Assembly (NCBI RefSeq): GCF_012926615.1
Contig: NZ_JABBNU010000005.1
Coordinates: 248,001-312,000, forward strand
Length of the DNA: 64,000 nt
Source: Marinigracilibium pacificum
GTDB lineage: Bacteria; Bacteroidota; Bacteroidia; Cytophagales; Cyclobacteriaceae
Reading direction: 5' to 3'
The notes beneath the pieces are model-generated. The model searched no databases and was not told the origin of the DNA. It saw only the letters and a list, made by a program, of their open reading frames with translations. Every line of letters begins with the position of its first letter. Position 1 is the stretch's first letter. The position numbers and the translations under genes were made by a program. This document shows positions 54,814 through 63,874 of this stretch, in pieces.

Positions 54814-56260
54814 ATTGCTCCCTTGATAACAATTTAATAAAATCTTCATCCATCTTAACAAGTGAAGTAGGGGTAAATCCTGATTTCGGAATTGCTTTAA
54901 ATTTATCTACTAACACTTTAATCTTATCATATTTATCACGTTTAGCCTCGCTAATTGAGATTTTCATCATCTTAGCAAGTATTTGTACGTGCTCACAGGT
55001 ATCTTTGTTTAAAATTCTTATTTGCCTCTGAATACTATTAATCAACTGATTAAATAAATCATAATCATTTATAATACAGTATTGAAGTGCTAAAATTGCC
55101 TTTACCTCTAACTGAGCATATGGATATTTTTTCAAACTCACTTCATTAAGCAAGTTATTGATCCATCTTGCGGACTCCTCATATTTACCTGCAAAATGAC
55201 AACTTAATGATCTATAAGTCATGTAAATCACATATTGAGGAATATCATTAGTATTACTTTCATAATCTTGAAACAAAGCAATATTCTCATCATATATCTC
55301 ATTCTCAAGCCCCATTCTTAAATGACGATCCATTTTAGTTAATAAGAACTGAGAAGGAAAGGTAAATAGATTGTAGTTGGTCAATAGATTCTCTACAGAT
55401 TCATTAACCTCTTCAAAATAAGTTTCTGCCTTTCTGTAAACCTTATAATGATTATAATATTCAAGAGTAAGAAACTCATGCACAATCTTTAAATGGAAAT
55501 AAATTGTATCAAGCTGATAAGATTCAAATATTTTCTGGACATTATCGAGAATATCTTCAATAGGTTCAAGATCACTCTCCATTTCAGCATCTTGTTCTAC
55601 AAATAACCTATGAAAGATATTAATACAGCTTTTGTAAACATACATTCTGTGAGACACATAAAGAGCACTGGTACTCAACATCTCTTTATTAAGTAATGTA
55701 AGAGCAAGCTTATCTGTATCTTCACCACTTAACATGTATGCACCATACTTCTTAAAATACTCGGCCAAAATATCTTCAGCTTTATCAACAGCTAAAGTGT
55801 ATGCAACATATTTATTGTATAATTGACTGTAATTAAAATGATCAGGAGAATTGATATGCAATTTTTTTAATGCCTTATAAACCACAGTCAATTCACTTGC
55901 CAAATCATAATCAAGAAGTTCTTTCTCCAGCTTTTTAAGAGTTGCAATAGCAATAGCTCTTTTCTTAGTAAAAAGCACTTCATTAATATTAGCCACTTTT
56001 TTAAGAATATCAGTCCTCGGATTTTCCATCTGTTGAAGCAGATATTCTTCAATTTTCTGATTTAATCTAGACCTAAGGGTATAGTATGCATTTGTATTAA
56101 CATCCAGCTCATCCATCACAGCAGTATCTGAAACGGATTTATCACGCATAGATTTCAACAAATATGCAGACTTGTCGGCACCGCTTTCCATTAGCTGATT
56201 ATAAATTGTTTCATAATCATTATCGGAAAGCTGCTTGATGATATTTTTGAGTTTGGCCAT
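54812..56260 (-). CDS. large helical protein of unknown function
   Basis: A 482-residue soluble protein that I do not recognise. It is nearly all alpha-helical, with no signal peptide and no membrane helix. The N-terminal 75 residues (ADKSAYLLKSMRDKSVSDT, LDVNTNAYYTLRSRLNQKIEEYLLQQ) have the look of a winged-helix or DNA-binding-like segment. The rest (about 110-470) carries weak helical repeats reminiscent of TPR (LSCHFAGKYEESARWINNLL). Few Cys, balanced charge. It is a plausible regulator or scaffold and shares strand and spacing with the XRE gene (first candidate start 12 bp later). Function not assigned. Confidence 0.75.
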   Translation of the reverse strand: MAKLKNIIKQLSDNDYETIYNQLMESGADKSAYLLKSMRDKSVSDTAVMDELDVNTNAYYTLRSRLNQKIEEYLLQQMENPRTDILKKVANINEVLFTKKRAIAIATLKKLEKELLDYDLASELTVVYKALKKLHINSPDHFNYSQLYNKYVAYTLAVDKAEDILAEYFKKYGAYMLSGEDTDKLALTLLNKEMLSTSALYVSHRMYVYKSCINIFHRLFVEQDAEMESDLEPIEDILDNVQKIFESYQLDTIYFHLKIVHEFLTLEYYNHYKVYRKAETYFEEVNESVENLLTNYNLFTFPSQFLLTKMDRHLRMGLENEIYDENIALFQDYESNTNDIPQYVIYMTYRSLSCHFAGKYEESARWINNLLNEVSLKKYPYAQLEVKAILALQYCIINDYDLFNQLINSIQRQIRILNKDTCEHVQILAKMMKISISEAKRDKYDKIKVLVDKFKAIPKSGFTPTSLVKMDEDFIKLLSREQ

Positions 56261-57190
56261 AATGTAAGTGGTACAAATTGGGTTTATCTTTCAAATTCCA
56301 ATTCTATATTCAAAAATAGGATTTTTTAACATATAGTCATTGCAAGATTAAAATTAGTTTTTAGGTTAAAACCTTACACGAGAAATTATTAGAATAGCTG
56401 TTTATCATAAAAGTACTATTTCATATTTAAGTCAACGCAACTTATCATTCAACATAACCAATTGATAAACAATAATATAAATAACTTCATAAAGAACTAA
56501 TTCTGTTTTTATTTATTTAAAATAATTAAAATACAAATTTTATCGCTATAAAATCGGTATTTTCTTCATCTACCCTCTCAATATACAAAATAAGTCTTTT
56601 AGTTTATAGACTTGTTGATTTTTTAGTAAACACAATACTTTTCATACCCTCATAAAAATGTCAAAAAACGACAAAACAGACCTTATAATAGATTATTTTC
56701 ATTACCTAAATAATTCAAAATCGAAATAAAACTAGAATAATATCATGATTTTAAAGGCCCCAATTACTATCGCTTCTAATGTTAAATTTTTAGATCAGCT
56801 AAAATAAATATTGACAACTAGGTAATATCAAATCCGAATATCCCCAATGGATTGAACATAAACTTTACTCTATAAACTACTTTTTAAACCAAAAACCATT
56901 GTAGCCTTACATCAAAATTGCTATAGATTGATGCCTAATAATTTTTGTAAGCATATAAAACCCAGATTTTTAATTCCTCAAGCCAAACCATTACTCCTGT
57001 TTTCAAAATAGCTACGAGATGCCTCAGATTATATATTTCTCCTTTGGGGTGAGTGAATCTGATCGAATTAGAATTAATGCTTCTGTTTATAGTTGATCTA
57101 TTACCAAAAAACATTGATAAACTACCAATAATATTCAATTATGAAACTATAAAAAAGTGTGAGGTTGAGAATGTGAGTAAAGTGAAAACA
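56261..57190. other. 930-bp AT-rich region without a gene
   Basis: I found no convincing coding region, tRNA or terminator here. Two short open frames (plus 57053-57277 and minus 56935-57138) run over the tRNA or have no coding character. One -7-like element (CAAAAATA at 56311-56318 read on the minus strand as TATTTTTG) may serve the gene at 54812-56260. The region is richer in A and T than its neighbours. Confidence 0.5.
56311..56318 (-). promoter_or_regulatory. candidate promoter of the 54812-56260 gene
   Basis: On the minus strand TATTTTTG fits TAnnTTTG, 50 bp before the ATG at 56260; the nearest TTG is 24 bp upstream, a little far. Confidence 0.4.
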
Positions 57191-57224
57191 AAAAATGAGA
57201 ATGAAATAATTCATTCTCATTTTT
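57191..57224 (-). terminator. terminator after tRNA-Ala
   Basis: A 14-bp inverted repeat (57191-57204 with 57211-57224, core ATGAGAATGA) with an A run on one side that reads as T on the minus strand. It starts 7 bp beyond the tRNA 3' end. Confidence 0.85.
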
Positions 57225-57230
57225 GTTATG

Positions 57231-57304
57231 TGGAGCATATCGGAGTCGAACCGATGACCTCTACGCTGCCAGCGTAGCGCTCTAGCCAGCTGAGCTAATG
57301 CCCC
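57231..57304 (-). tRNA. tRNA-Ala (anticodon GGC)
   Basis: A 74-nt cloverleaf. The acceptor stem GGGGCAT/ATGCTCC has the G3-U70 pair that identifies alanine tRNAs. The anticodon stem CTACG/CGTAG encloses CTGGCAG with anticodon GGC, and the T loop is GGTTCGACTCC. The discriminator is A and the CCA end is not encoded. It is followed by its own terminator. Confidence 0.97.
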
Positions 57305-57337
57305 AAAGGCTAGCAAATATATAACAAATTTTTATAA

Positions 57338-57844
57338 TCAAAAATATCGGCGTGCCTTTACAAATATTCTCTTATAATATCCTTCATTCAAGACACTTTC
57401 GGTCACACCAAGCTTTGTAGATGCATGAATAAACTTTATAGTTTTACCATCATTATAAGAGACAATCCCAACATGGGTAATCTTTCGTCTCCCGGGCTTA
57501 AAACTAAAAAACACCAGATCCCCTGGTTTAAGCTTATTCATTTTAACTTTCTCTCCTTCCTTACTCTGGTCTTTTGCCGTCCTGGGTAAACTTTGATCGA
57601 TAGAATTATAGGCTTTACAAGTCAATGCAGAACAGTCAATCCCACTTCTGGTTGTCCCACCATACTTATATGGCGTGCCATAATACGACCTGGCAGTTTT
57701 AATTGCAGTATTAGCTTTTTGTTCACGAATAGCCATTTTTCTGGCTGACCCACATGAAGATAAAACTAAAACCATCAACATTAAAACCAATATTGATTTC
57801 AAAAATATATAAGTAGAATTCACTGACCGTTTCATAAAGCTCAT
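57338..57844 (-). CDS. NlpC/P60 family (C40) peptidoglycan endopeptidase lipoprotein
   Basis: A 168-residue cell-wall hydrolase. The signal segment ends in lipobox VLSSC (Cys31). The NlpC/P60 domain (about 48-165) has the catalytic Cys in [10 protein letters not shown], His in [10 protein letters not shown] and a third polar residue in [20 protein letters not shown] precedes the Cys as usual. It would cut gamma-D-Glu-diamino-acid bonds in stem peptides. Two start codons three residues apart (57844, 57835) are equally possible. It is divergent from asnB. Confidence 0.92.
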   Translation of the reverse strand: MSFMKRSVNSTYIFLKSILVLMLMVLVLSSCGSARKMAIREQKANTAIKTARSYYGTPYKYGGTTRSGIDCSALTCKAYNSIDQSLPRTAKDQSKEGEKVKMNKLKPGDLVFFSFKPGRRKITHVGIVSYNDGKTIKFIHASTKLGVTESVLNEGYYKRIFVKARRYF

Positions 57845-57949
57845 AGTTAAAAAAATATTAAAAATAAGATTACAATTTTTACCGAAAATTCATTTTTTCA
57901 CTTCTTCAAGTTAAAAATCAGCACGTATTAGGGTACTTAATTGTCTCTT

Positions 57950-57980
57950 TTGTATCTTAACGCTCCGAATTTTAAATTTA
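57950..57980 (+). promoter_or_regulatory. candidate asnB promoter
   Basis: TTG at 57950-57952 and TAAATTTA at 57973-57980, 20 bp apart; the last base differs from TAnnTTTG. Start near 57987 excludes an upstream TTG initiation at 57941 and supports the ATG at 57998. Confidence 0.4.
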
Positions 57981-57997
57981 TTGAATTTTTTAAGAAA

Positions 57998-59884
57998 ATG
58001 TGTGGGATAACCGGAGTTTTTGCTCTTAATGAGATTGGTCGAATGCAAATGATACATTTATCAAATGCTACATCTGCATTAGCTCATCGTGGCCCGGATG
58101 ATCAGGGTTTATACAATGATTATAGAGTAGCCCTTGGGCACCGTAGACTTTCTGTCATAGACTTATCAAATGCCGGTCATCAACCAATGAGTGATAAAAC
58201 AGGAAGATACCACATAGTTTTTAATGGCGAAATATACAACTATCGTCAGCTTCGAACTGAGCTTCAACAAGGTGGAGTTGAATTCACAAGTGATTCCGAT
58301 ACGGAAGTTTTACTCCAATTACTTATTAATAAAGGAATTGAAGCTCTGGATAGCATCAACGGTTTTTTTGCGTTTGCTTTTTACGATAGTCAAAAGGAAG
58401 AAATTTACCTGGCAAGAGACAGGTTTGGAATAAAACCTTTATACTATCATATCGATGATGATAAGTTACTTTTTGCTTCTGAAGCCAAATCGATTCATAA
58501 TTATGGTCTTGAAAAAAATATAGACAAAGAAGCTCTTTCTATATACTTACAGCTAAACTATATACCGGCACCTCATACAATGATCGAGGGAATCAAGAAA
58601 TTAATGCCTGGTACATATGTCAAATGTAATTCTAATGGAGAGCTGACATTTAGCAATTATTACAACCTTCCAACTCCGGAGCATTTCACAGGCCTTAGCT
58701 ATGAAGATGCTCAAAAAAAGTTAAGGGAGTTGCTCGAAAAATCAGTAGAAGCAAGACTTATAGCAGATGTTCCCACGGGTACATTTTTAAGCGGTGGAAT
58801 TGATTCTTCGATAATTACAGCCATAGCTTCAAAGAAGAAACCGGATTTAAAAAGCTTTTCAATTGGATTCCATGATCAGCCTTTTTTTGACGAAACTAAT
58901 TATGCTAGTGCTACAGCCAAGCATCTGGGAGTTGATCATACTATATTCTCTTTAACAATTGATGATCTTTACAGCAATCTCAATGATATGCTGGATAGTC
59001 TGTCTGAACCTTTTGCAGACAGCTCTGCTCTTCCGGTTTATTTATTGAGTAAGTTAACACGAGATCATATAACAGTTGCCTTATCAGGAGATGGGGCAGA
59101 TGAGCTTTTTGCTGGTTATAATAAATATTCTGCTTTTCAAAAAGTTCTTAATCCCGGGATAAAAGAAAATCTGGCGTTGGCAGGTTCGTCGATCTGGAAA
59201 TACCTCCCTCAATCAAGGAGTAGCAAAATTGGAAATACATTCAGGCAATTAAACAGATTCGCTGGGGGAGCAAAGCTGGAGCCAAAAGATAGATATTGGT
59301 TTTGGGCTACATTTATGCAAGAAAAAGAAGCTCAGTCATATCTAACTTCTGATTATAGAGGTAATTCTAAACATGTTATTGAAGAACTTTGTAAATATAT
59401 TCATAAAGGATCGATCAATGAAGTGTTAAACAATGACCTTTCTCTAGTATTAACCAACGATATGTTGGCGAAAGTTGATTTAATGTCAATGGCTCATGCT
59501 CTTGAGGTACGCGTGCCATTCCTTGATCATAATGTTGTGAATTTTGCTCAATCGCTCACTGTTGATTATAAGATCAATGGAAACATGAAAAAACGCATAT
59601 TACAGGATGCATTTAAAGATGATTTACCAGAGATTTTATATAATAGACCTAAAAAAGGATTTGAAGTTCCTCTACTACCATGGATGAGAGGTGAACTTAA
59701 AAGTAGGATTAAAAACGAATGGCTAAATCCATCGGTTATTTCTGACCAGGGAATATTTGACCCTAATGCTATAAAAGCATTAACAGACAAACTATTTTCA
59801 TCAAATCCCGGAGATAGTCATGCTACAACCTGGGCATTGATCGTTTTTCAGCAGTGGTACAAAAATTACATGATAAGTGAATAA
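57998..59884 (+). CDS. asnB: asparagine synthase (glutamine-hydrolysing)
   Basis: A 628-residue cytoplasmic enzyme that makes asparagine from aspartate, ATP and glutamine. ATG at 57998 places the catalytic nucleophile at Cys2 (MCGITGVFALNE), which must be exposed by Met removal; longer forms are therefore wrong. The glutaminase domain (1-200) has LAHRGPDDQG, GHRRLSVIDLS and FNGEIYNY. The synthetase domain (about 235-600) has the PP-loop LSGGIDSSII, LSGDGADELFAGY and AKVDLMSMAHALEVR. In Bacteroidota similar genes also serve surface-glycan loci, but neighbours here do not suggest this. The next gene starts 2 bp after the stop. Confidence 0.94.
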   Translation: MCGITGVFALNEIGRMQMIHLSNATSALAHRGPDDQGLYNDYRVALGHRRLSVIDLSNAGHQPMSDKTGRYHIVFNGEIYNYRQLRTELQQGGVEFTSDSDTEVLLQLLINKGIEALDSINGFFAFAFYDSQKEEIYLARDRFGIKPLYYHIDDDKLLFASEAKSIHNYGLEKNIDKEALSIYLQLNYIPAPHTMIEGIKKLMPGTYVKCNSNGELTFSNYYNLPTPEHFTGLSYEDAQKKLRELLEKSVEARLIADVPTGTFLSGGIDSSIITAIASKKKPDLKSFSIGFHDQPFFDETNYASATAKHLGVDHTIFSLTIDDLYSNLNDMLDSLSEPFADSSALPVYLLSKLTRDHITVALSGDGADELFAGYNKYSAFQKVLNPGIKENLALAGSSIWKYLPQSRSSKIGNTFRQLNRFAGGAKLEPKDRYWFWATFMQEKEAQSYLTSDYRGNSKHVIEELCKYIHKGSINEVLNNDLSLVLTNDMLAKVDLMSMAHALEVRVPFLDHNVVNFAQSLTVDYKINGNMKKRILQDAFKDDLPEILYNRPKKGFEVPLLPWMRGELKSRIKNEWLNPSVISDQGIFDPNAIKALTDKLFSSNPGDSHATTWALIVFQQWYKNYMISE

Positions 59885-59886
59885 CT

Positions 59887-62838
59887 ATGGATGAAAATTT
59901 GATCTTATCGACACTTAATGAACTTAAAAATGAATTTTCAGGTCAAATTCATACTGAAAATGCATTACGACATATATATGCAACAGATGCTTCTGCATAT
60001 AGAGAATTACCCATTGCTGTTACTTATCCAAAAAACGAAAGTGATCTAATAGCTTTAATAAAATTAGCAAAAGAATTTAAAGTAGGATTAATTCCACGTA
60101 CAGCAGGAACTTCATTGGCAGGGCAAGTAGTAGGAAACGGAATTATAGTTGATGTTTCAAAATACTTCACGGAGATAATTGAAGTAAACAAAGATGAATC
60201 ATGGGTTAGACTACAACCTGGTGTTATCAGAGATGAGCTAAACCGCCATCTTACTGATTATAGTTTATTTTTTGGCCCGGAAACCAGTACGGCTAACAGA
60301 GCAATGCTAGGTGGCATGGTAGGAAATAACAGCTGCGGATCAAACTCTGTAATTTATGGAAGTACAAGAGATCACCTAATTGAAGTAAGAGCCATATTAC
60401 ATGATGGATCAATTACCACATTTAAAAATATCTCTGAAGAGGAGTTCAGAAATAAATGTAGTGAAAACAACCCAAATGTTGCAGAAAGAGACATTTATAG
60501 AAAAACTTTAGAAATCCTCAGTCCTGAAGAAAACAGAAAACTAATAGAGGATAATTTCCCAAAGAAGTCAATTCACAGAAGAAATACTGGTTATGCTCTT
60601 GATTTATTGAGTGAGGCAGGAATTTTTGATCATTCTGATAAACCATTCAACTTTTGTAAGCTCATTGCAGGATCTGAAGGCACTTTAGCTTTTATAACCG
60701 AAATAAAGGTAAATGTCTTACCTACTCCACCAAAATACAGTGCTTTGATATGCGCACATTTTAACTCTATATATGATTCGCTAAAGGCAAACCTAATTGG
60801 TCTAAAATATAGCCCAAGTGCATCAGAGTTAATGGATGATAAGATTCTTGAAAGAACGAAAGGCAATATTCAACAGAGACAAAATCGATTTTTCGTTCAG
60901 GGAGACCCAGTCGCAATCCTGGTTATTGAACTCCAAAGGAACGATGAAGAGGAACTTAACAAAGAAGTAGATGCACTTATAAATGAATTAAAAGAAAAGG
61001 GTCTGGGCTATCATTTCCCAGTCGTTTCTGGTGAGGACACTAAAAAGGTTTGGAATCTTAGAAAGGCAGGTCTTGGGCTATTGTCAAATATTCCTGGAGA
61101 TGCAAAACCTGCTCCAGTTATTGAAGACACAGCAGTTGATGTCAATGACTTACCCGACTATATCAATGAATTCAATGAAATCCTTGAAAAGCATGACATG
61201 TCATGCGTGCATTATGCTCATGCCGGATCTGGAGAACTTCATTTAAGACCCGTTCTAAATCTTAAGACTTCCGAAGGACAAAAAGATTTCAGACTTATAG
61301 CGGAAGAAATTGCAACTCTGGTTAAAAAGTACAAAGGTAGCTTAAGTGGGGAACATGGAGATGGGAGATTAAGAGCAGAGTTCATTTCATATATGGTTGG
61401 TGAAAAAGCCTATGAAATGATGAGGCAAATTAAATATAGCTGGGATCCTGACAATATCTTTAATCCGGGAAAAATTGTCGACACACCTCCGATGGACACT
61501 TCCCTAAGATACTCTATAGATCAAGTCACTCCTGAATATGAAACAATCCTAAGGTTTGATGACTATCAGGGTTATATCCGTAGCGCAGAGCTTTGTAATG
61601 GGTCAGGTGATTGTAGAAAGCTTGCAAGTGCCGGAGGGACAATGTGCCCTACATATATGGCTACAAGAGACGAGAAAGAAACAACCAGAGCCAGGGCTAA
61701 CATTTTAAGGGAGATGCTTTCAGATCCAAATGCTATAAAACCATTTGAAAATGAAGAGGCATTTGAAATACTTGATCATTGTGTTAGTTGCAAAGGATGT
61801 AAATCAGAGTGCCCTAGTAATGTTGATATGGCAAAACTCAAAACTGAGTTTCTACATCAGCGATACAAGTCTAAAGGTGTTCCATTAAGAAGTAAAATGA
61901 TAGCAAACGTTAACCAGGTAAATAAACTGGCTTCAATAACACCAGCTATCTATAATTTCCTTATTGGCAATAGCTTTACGGGTAATCTCATCAAAAAAAT
62001 AAATGGATTTGCTACAGAACGTTCACTTCCATCAATACATAATACCACAGTTAAAAAATGGTATGACAAAAATAAACCTGGAAATTTTGGCTTTAAACAA
62101 CCTACCAGAGGTAAGGTAATTTTATTTTGTGATGAATTCACAAATTACCTGGACACTCCGGTCGGCATCAAAGCTATTCAATTACTTACCAAAGTTGGTT
62201 ATGAGGTGATCATACCTAATCATGAAGAAAGTGGCAGAGCACATATTAGTAAAGGCTTGCTTGAAAAAGCAAAAGCATTATCAAATACAAACATTAGCAT
62301 TTTAAGCCAATTAGTTGATGAAAACACTCCATTGATAGGAATAGAACCTTCTGCCCTTTTCACATTTAAAGATGAATACCTTGATCTTTGTGATATTGAA
62401 CTTAAACCCCATGCAGAGAGATTAGCAAAAAACACCTATCTGGTAGAAGAATTTCTAATGAGGGAAATTGAGTTAGGAAATCTAAAAGATTTGGAATTCA
62501 AAAAAGAAAGTAAAAAAATAAAATTACATGGTCACTGCCATCAAAAAGCACTTAGCTCAATGGTACCTGTAAAAAAACTACTTTCTCTACCTCCTAACTA
62601 CGTTGTTGAAATGATACCTTCAGGATGTTGCGGAATGGCTGGTTCATTTGGTTATGAAGAAGAACATTTTGAGCTTTCGATGAAAATTGGAGAAACTGTT
62701 TTATTCCCAACTATTAGAAAAACTGATAAAGAAACGATTATTGCTGCACCAGGAACAAGTTGTAGACATCAAATTAAAGATGGTACACAAAGAAATGCTC
62801 TACATACAATAGAGGTATTTTATGAAAGCTTAATTTAA
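59887..62838 (+). CDS. FAD-linked D-2-hydroxyacid dehydrogenase with Fe-S and CCG domains (YdiJ type)
   Basis: A 983-residue flavoprotein. The FAD-binding PCMH domain (about 35-230) has PRTAGTSLAGQVVG and MVGNNSCGSNSV. The FAD-oxidase C domain (about 240-535) ends near SGEHGDGRLRAEF. Two Cys-rich Fe-S motifs follow: CNGSGDCRK...TMCPTY (near 575-595) and CVSCKGCKSECPSN (near 632-645). The C-terminal part has a CCG-type signature SGCCGMAGSFGYE (near 915). Relatives oxidise D-lactate or D-2-hydroxyglutarate and pass electrons on to the membrane quinones. Substrate cannot be fixed here. Its 3' end overlaps the DinB gene by 4 bp. Confidence 0.92.
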   Translation: MDENLILSTLNELKNEFSGQIHTENALRHIYATDASAYRELPIAVTYPKNESDLIALIKLAKEFKVGLIPRTAGTSLAGQVVGNGIIVDVSKYFTEIIEVNKDESWVRLQPGVIRDELNRHLTDYSLFFGPETSTANRAMLGGMVGNNSCGSNSVIYGSTRDHLIEVRAILHDGSITTFKNISEEEFRNKCSENNPNVAERDIYRKTLEILSPEENRKLIEDNFPKKSIHRRNTGYALDLLSEAGIFDHSDKPFNFCKLIAGSEGTLAFITEIKVNVLPTPPKYSALICAHFNSIYDSLKANLIGLKYSPSASELMDDKILERTKGNIQQRQNRFFVQGDPVAILVIELQRNDEEELNKEVDALINELKEKGLGYHFPVVSGEDTKKVWNLRKAGLGLLSNIPGDAKPAPVIEDTAVDVNDLPDYINEFNEILEKHDMSCVHYAHAGSGELHLRPVLNLKTSEGQKDFRLIAEEIATLVKKYKGSLSGEHGDGRLRAEFISYMVGEKAYEMMRQIKYSWDPDNIFNPGKIVDTPPMDTSLRYSIDQVTPEYETILRFDDYQGYIRSAELCNGSGDCRKLASAGGTMCPTYMATRDEKETTRARANILREMLSDPNAIKPFENEEAFEILDHCVSCKGCKSECPSNVDMAKLKTEFLHQRYKSKGVPLRSKMIANVNQVNKLASITPAIYNFLIGNSFTGNLIKKINGFATERSLPSIHNTTVKKWYDKNKPGNFGFKQPTRGKVILFCDEFTNYLDTPVGIKAIQLLTKVGYEVIIPNHEESGRAHISKGLLEKAKALSNTNISILSQLVDENTPLIGIEPSALFTFKDEYLDLCDIELKPHAERLAKNTYLVEEFLMREIELGNLKDLEFKKESKKIKLHGHCHQKALSSMVPVKKLLSLPPNYVVEMIPSGCCGMAGSFGYEEEHFELSMKIGETVLFPTIRKTDKETIIAAPGTSCRHQIKDGTQRNALHTIEVFYESLI

Positions 62839-63383
62839 TATGATTCAATTGCCTTTTTGGCTTGTTCAATATGCCTGTGATTGTGAAATGCATATACTCT
62901 AAGTGCATCACCAAGCTTTAATTTTATTACAGGAAGAGTAGTACTAACTTTCTTATCAAGGTTAACTCCTGAAAACCCTTTCTTTATAGTATTCAAAAAA
63001 GCATTCAAGTCGGTAGTGAATTCATCTATAACCGTTGGATCCAATTCTTCATGAATTGGGTTTTTGCTTTTAAATGTAGGCATTTTTGAAGCCCCTTCAG
63101 ACAATGGCTTAACACTATCTGCAAACTTCTCACCTAACCACCCTGGCGAAAACTGATTTTTAGAAACTTTACTTGGCAAAGAAAGCTCCTTCATAAAAAC
63201 CGGTAAGTAAAATTCACTATACCTGTTTAAATGTTCAATACATTCCAAAGCCGACCAGGAAGTATCACCAGGCCTATGATTTAACTTTTCAGAGGAATAA
63301 TTTCTTATTGATCTTGCAAAATCAAGACATAATTCAGTTCTGTGAATCAAATCCTGATTTATTTCACTATATGAAAGAATCAT
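62835..63383 (-). CDS. DinB family protein
   Basis: A 182-residue four-helix-bundle protein of the DinB/YfiT-like superfamily, often metal-binding and thiol-dependent. The triad of His is visible: His in WSALECIEHLNRY (about residue 50) and two in VYAFHNHRHIEQAKK near the end. A DUF1569/DinB_2-like central part includes GWLGEKFADSV. Substrates of such proteins are often bacillithiol or mycothiol conjugates, unknown here. It converges with the dehydrogenase gene. Confidence 0.88.
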   Translation of the reverse strand: MILSYSEINQDLIHRTELCLDFARSIRNYSSEKLNHRPGDTSWSALECIEHLNRYSEFYLPVFMKELSLPSKVSKNQFSPGWLGEKFADSVKPLSEGASKMPTFKSKNPIHEELDPTVIDEFTTDLNAFLNTIKKGFSGVNLDKKVSTTLPVIKLKLGDALRVYAFHNHRHIEQAKKAIESY

Positions 63384-63528
63384 AATTTATTGGTTGATTA
63401 GTTTAAATATACACATTGACAATGAGTTTTTTATGGATATAAAATGAATTAACGCATAAATTATTTGCCACTAAACTAATTACAATCCTTATTAAGAAAT
63501 CATTGAATATCAGAATAATAGCTGAAAT

Positions 63529-63554
63529 AAAAAAGACCCGACAAATGCCGGGCC
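63529..63554 (-). terminator. intrinsic terminator of the small RNA candidate
   Basis: On the minus strand GGCCCG (63554-63549) pairs with CGGGTC (63540-63535), with one G-U that pairs only in the minus-strand RNA, then six T (63534-63529). Confidence 0.7.
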
Positions 63555-63697
63555 CATATATCAGTCAAGATTCTGTCCTAGATTTATTTGGTGTTAATCT
63601 TAAATCTAAACCTTTAGAAGTATGACCTAGTCAAATTTCTGGTCTAGCATAGACATAATTCAACTGACAAAGTGACGAATATCTTTAGTATATACCT
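63529..63697 (-). ncRNA. candidate small RNA downstream of dnaK
   Basis: The pieces are a promoter at 63704-63736, a likely RNA start near 63697 and an intrinsic terminator ending near 63529, giving about 169 nt. It contains no long open frame; a nine-codon frame near 63647-63618 is the only notable one. dnaK has its own terminator upstream, so the transcript would be independent. I do not match it to a known RNA family. 6S RNA has a similar length, but I did not confirm its structure. Confidence 0.35.
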
Positions 63698-63703
63698 AAC
63701 AAA

Positions 63704-63736
63704 CAAACTTAATAATAGATTTAATAAAACTAACAA
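63704..63736 (-). promoter_or_regulatory. promoter of the small RNA candidate
   Basis: On the minus strand TTG (63736-63734) and TAAGTTTG (63711-63704) are 22 bp apart; the -7 element is perfect. Confidence 0.5.
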
Positions 63737-63815
63737 AAAGTTTCTTAAGCGGTAAAAAATTTACATGACTGATTAATGCTAAATTTTACCTATGTAAAAA
63801 ACCTTGACGATTTAT

Positions 63816-63848
63816 AAAAAAACCCTGACAAAGCAAAGCTTGTCAGGG
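63816..63848 (-). terminator. intrinsic terminator of dnaK
   Basis: Stem CCCTGACAA (63848-63840 on the minus strand) with TTGTCAGGG (63831-63823), followed by seven T (63822-63816). It lies 27 bp after the dnaK stop. Confidence 0.93.
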
Positions 63849-63874
63849 CCAATGAATTTATAATTTTATAAGAA

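Larger units (their letters stand above)
63384..63874. other. intergenic region between DinB and dnaK
   Basis: These 491 bases have no protein gene longer than a few codons. They hold the dnaK terminator, a promoter-like pair and a second terminator, which together outline a minus-strand small RNA candidate. Confidence 0.5.

Noticed and set aside
56935-57138. 67-codon minus-strand open frame in the gene-free region
   Set aside because: No signal, domain or promoter, and atypical composition; kept only as part of the intergenic description.
57053-57277. 74-codon plus-strand open frame ending in the tRNA gene
   Set aside because: It runs through the terminator and into the antisense of tRNA-Ala, so it cannot be a real gene.
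57941-57997. TTG start that would lengthen asparagine synthase by 19 residues
   Set aside because: The catalytic cysteine must be residue 2, which only the ATG at 57998 gives.
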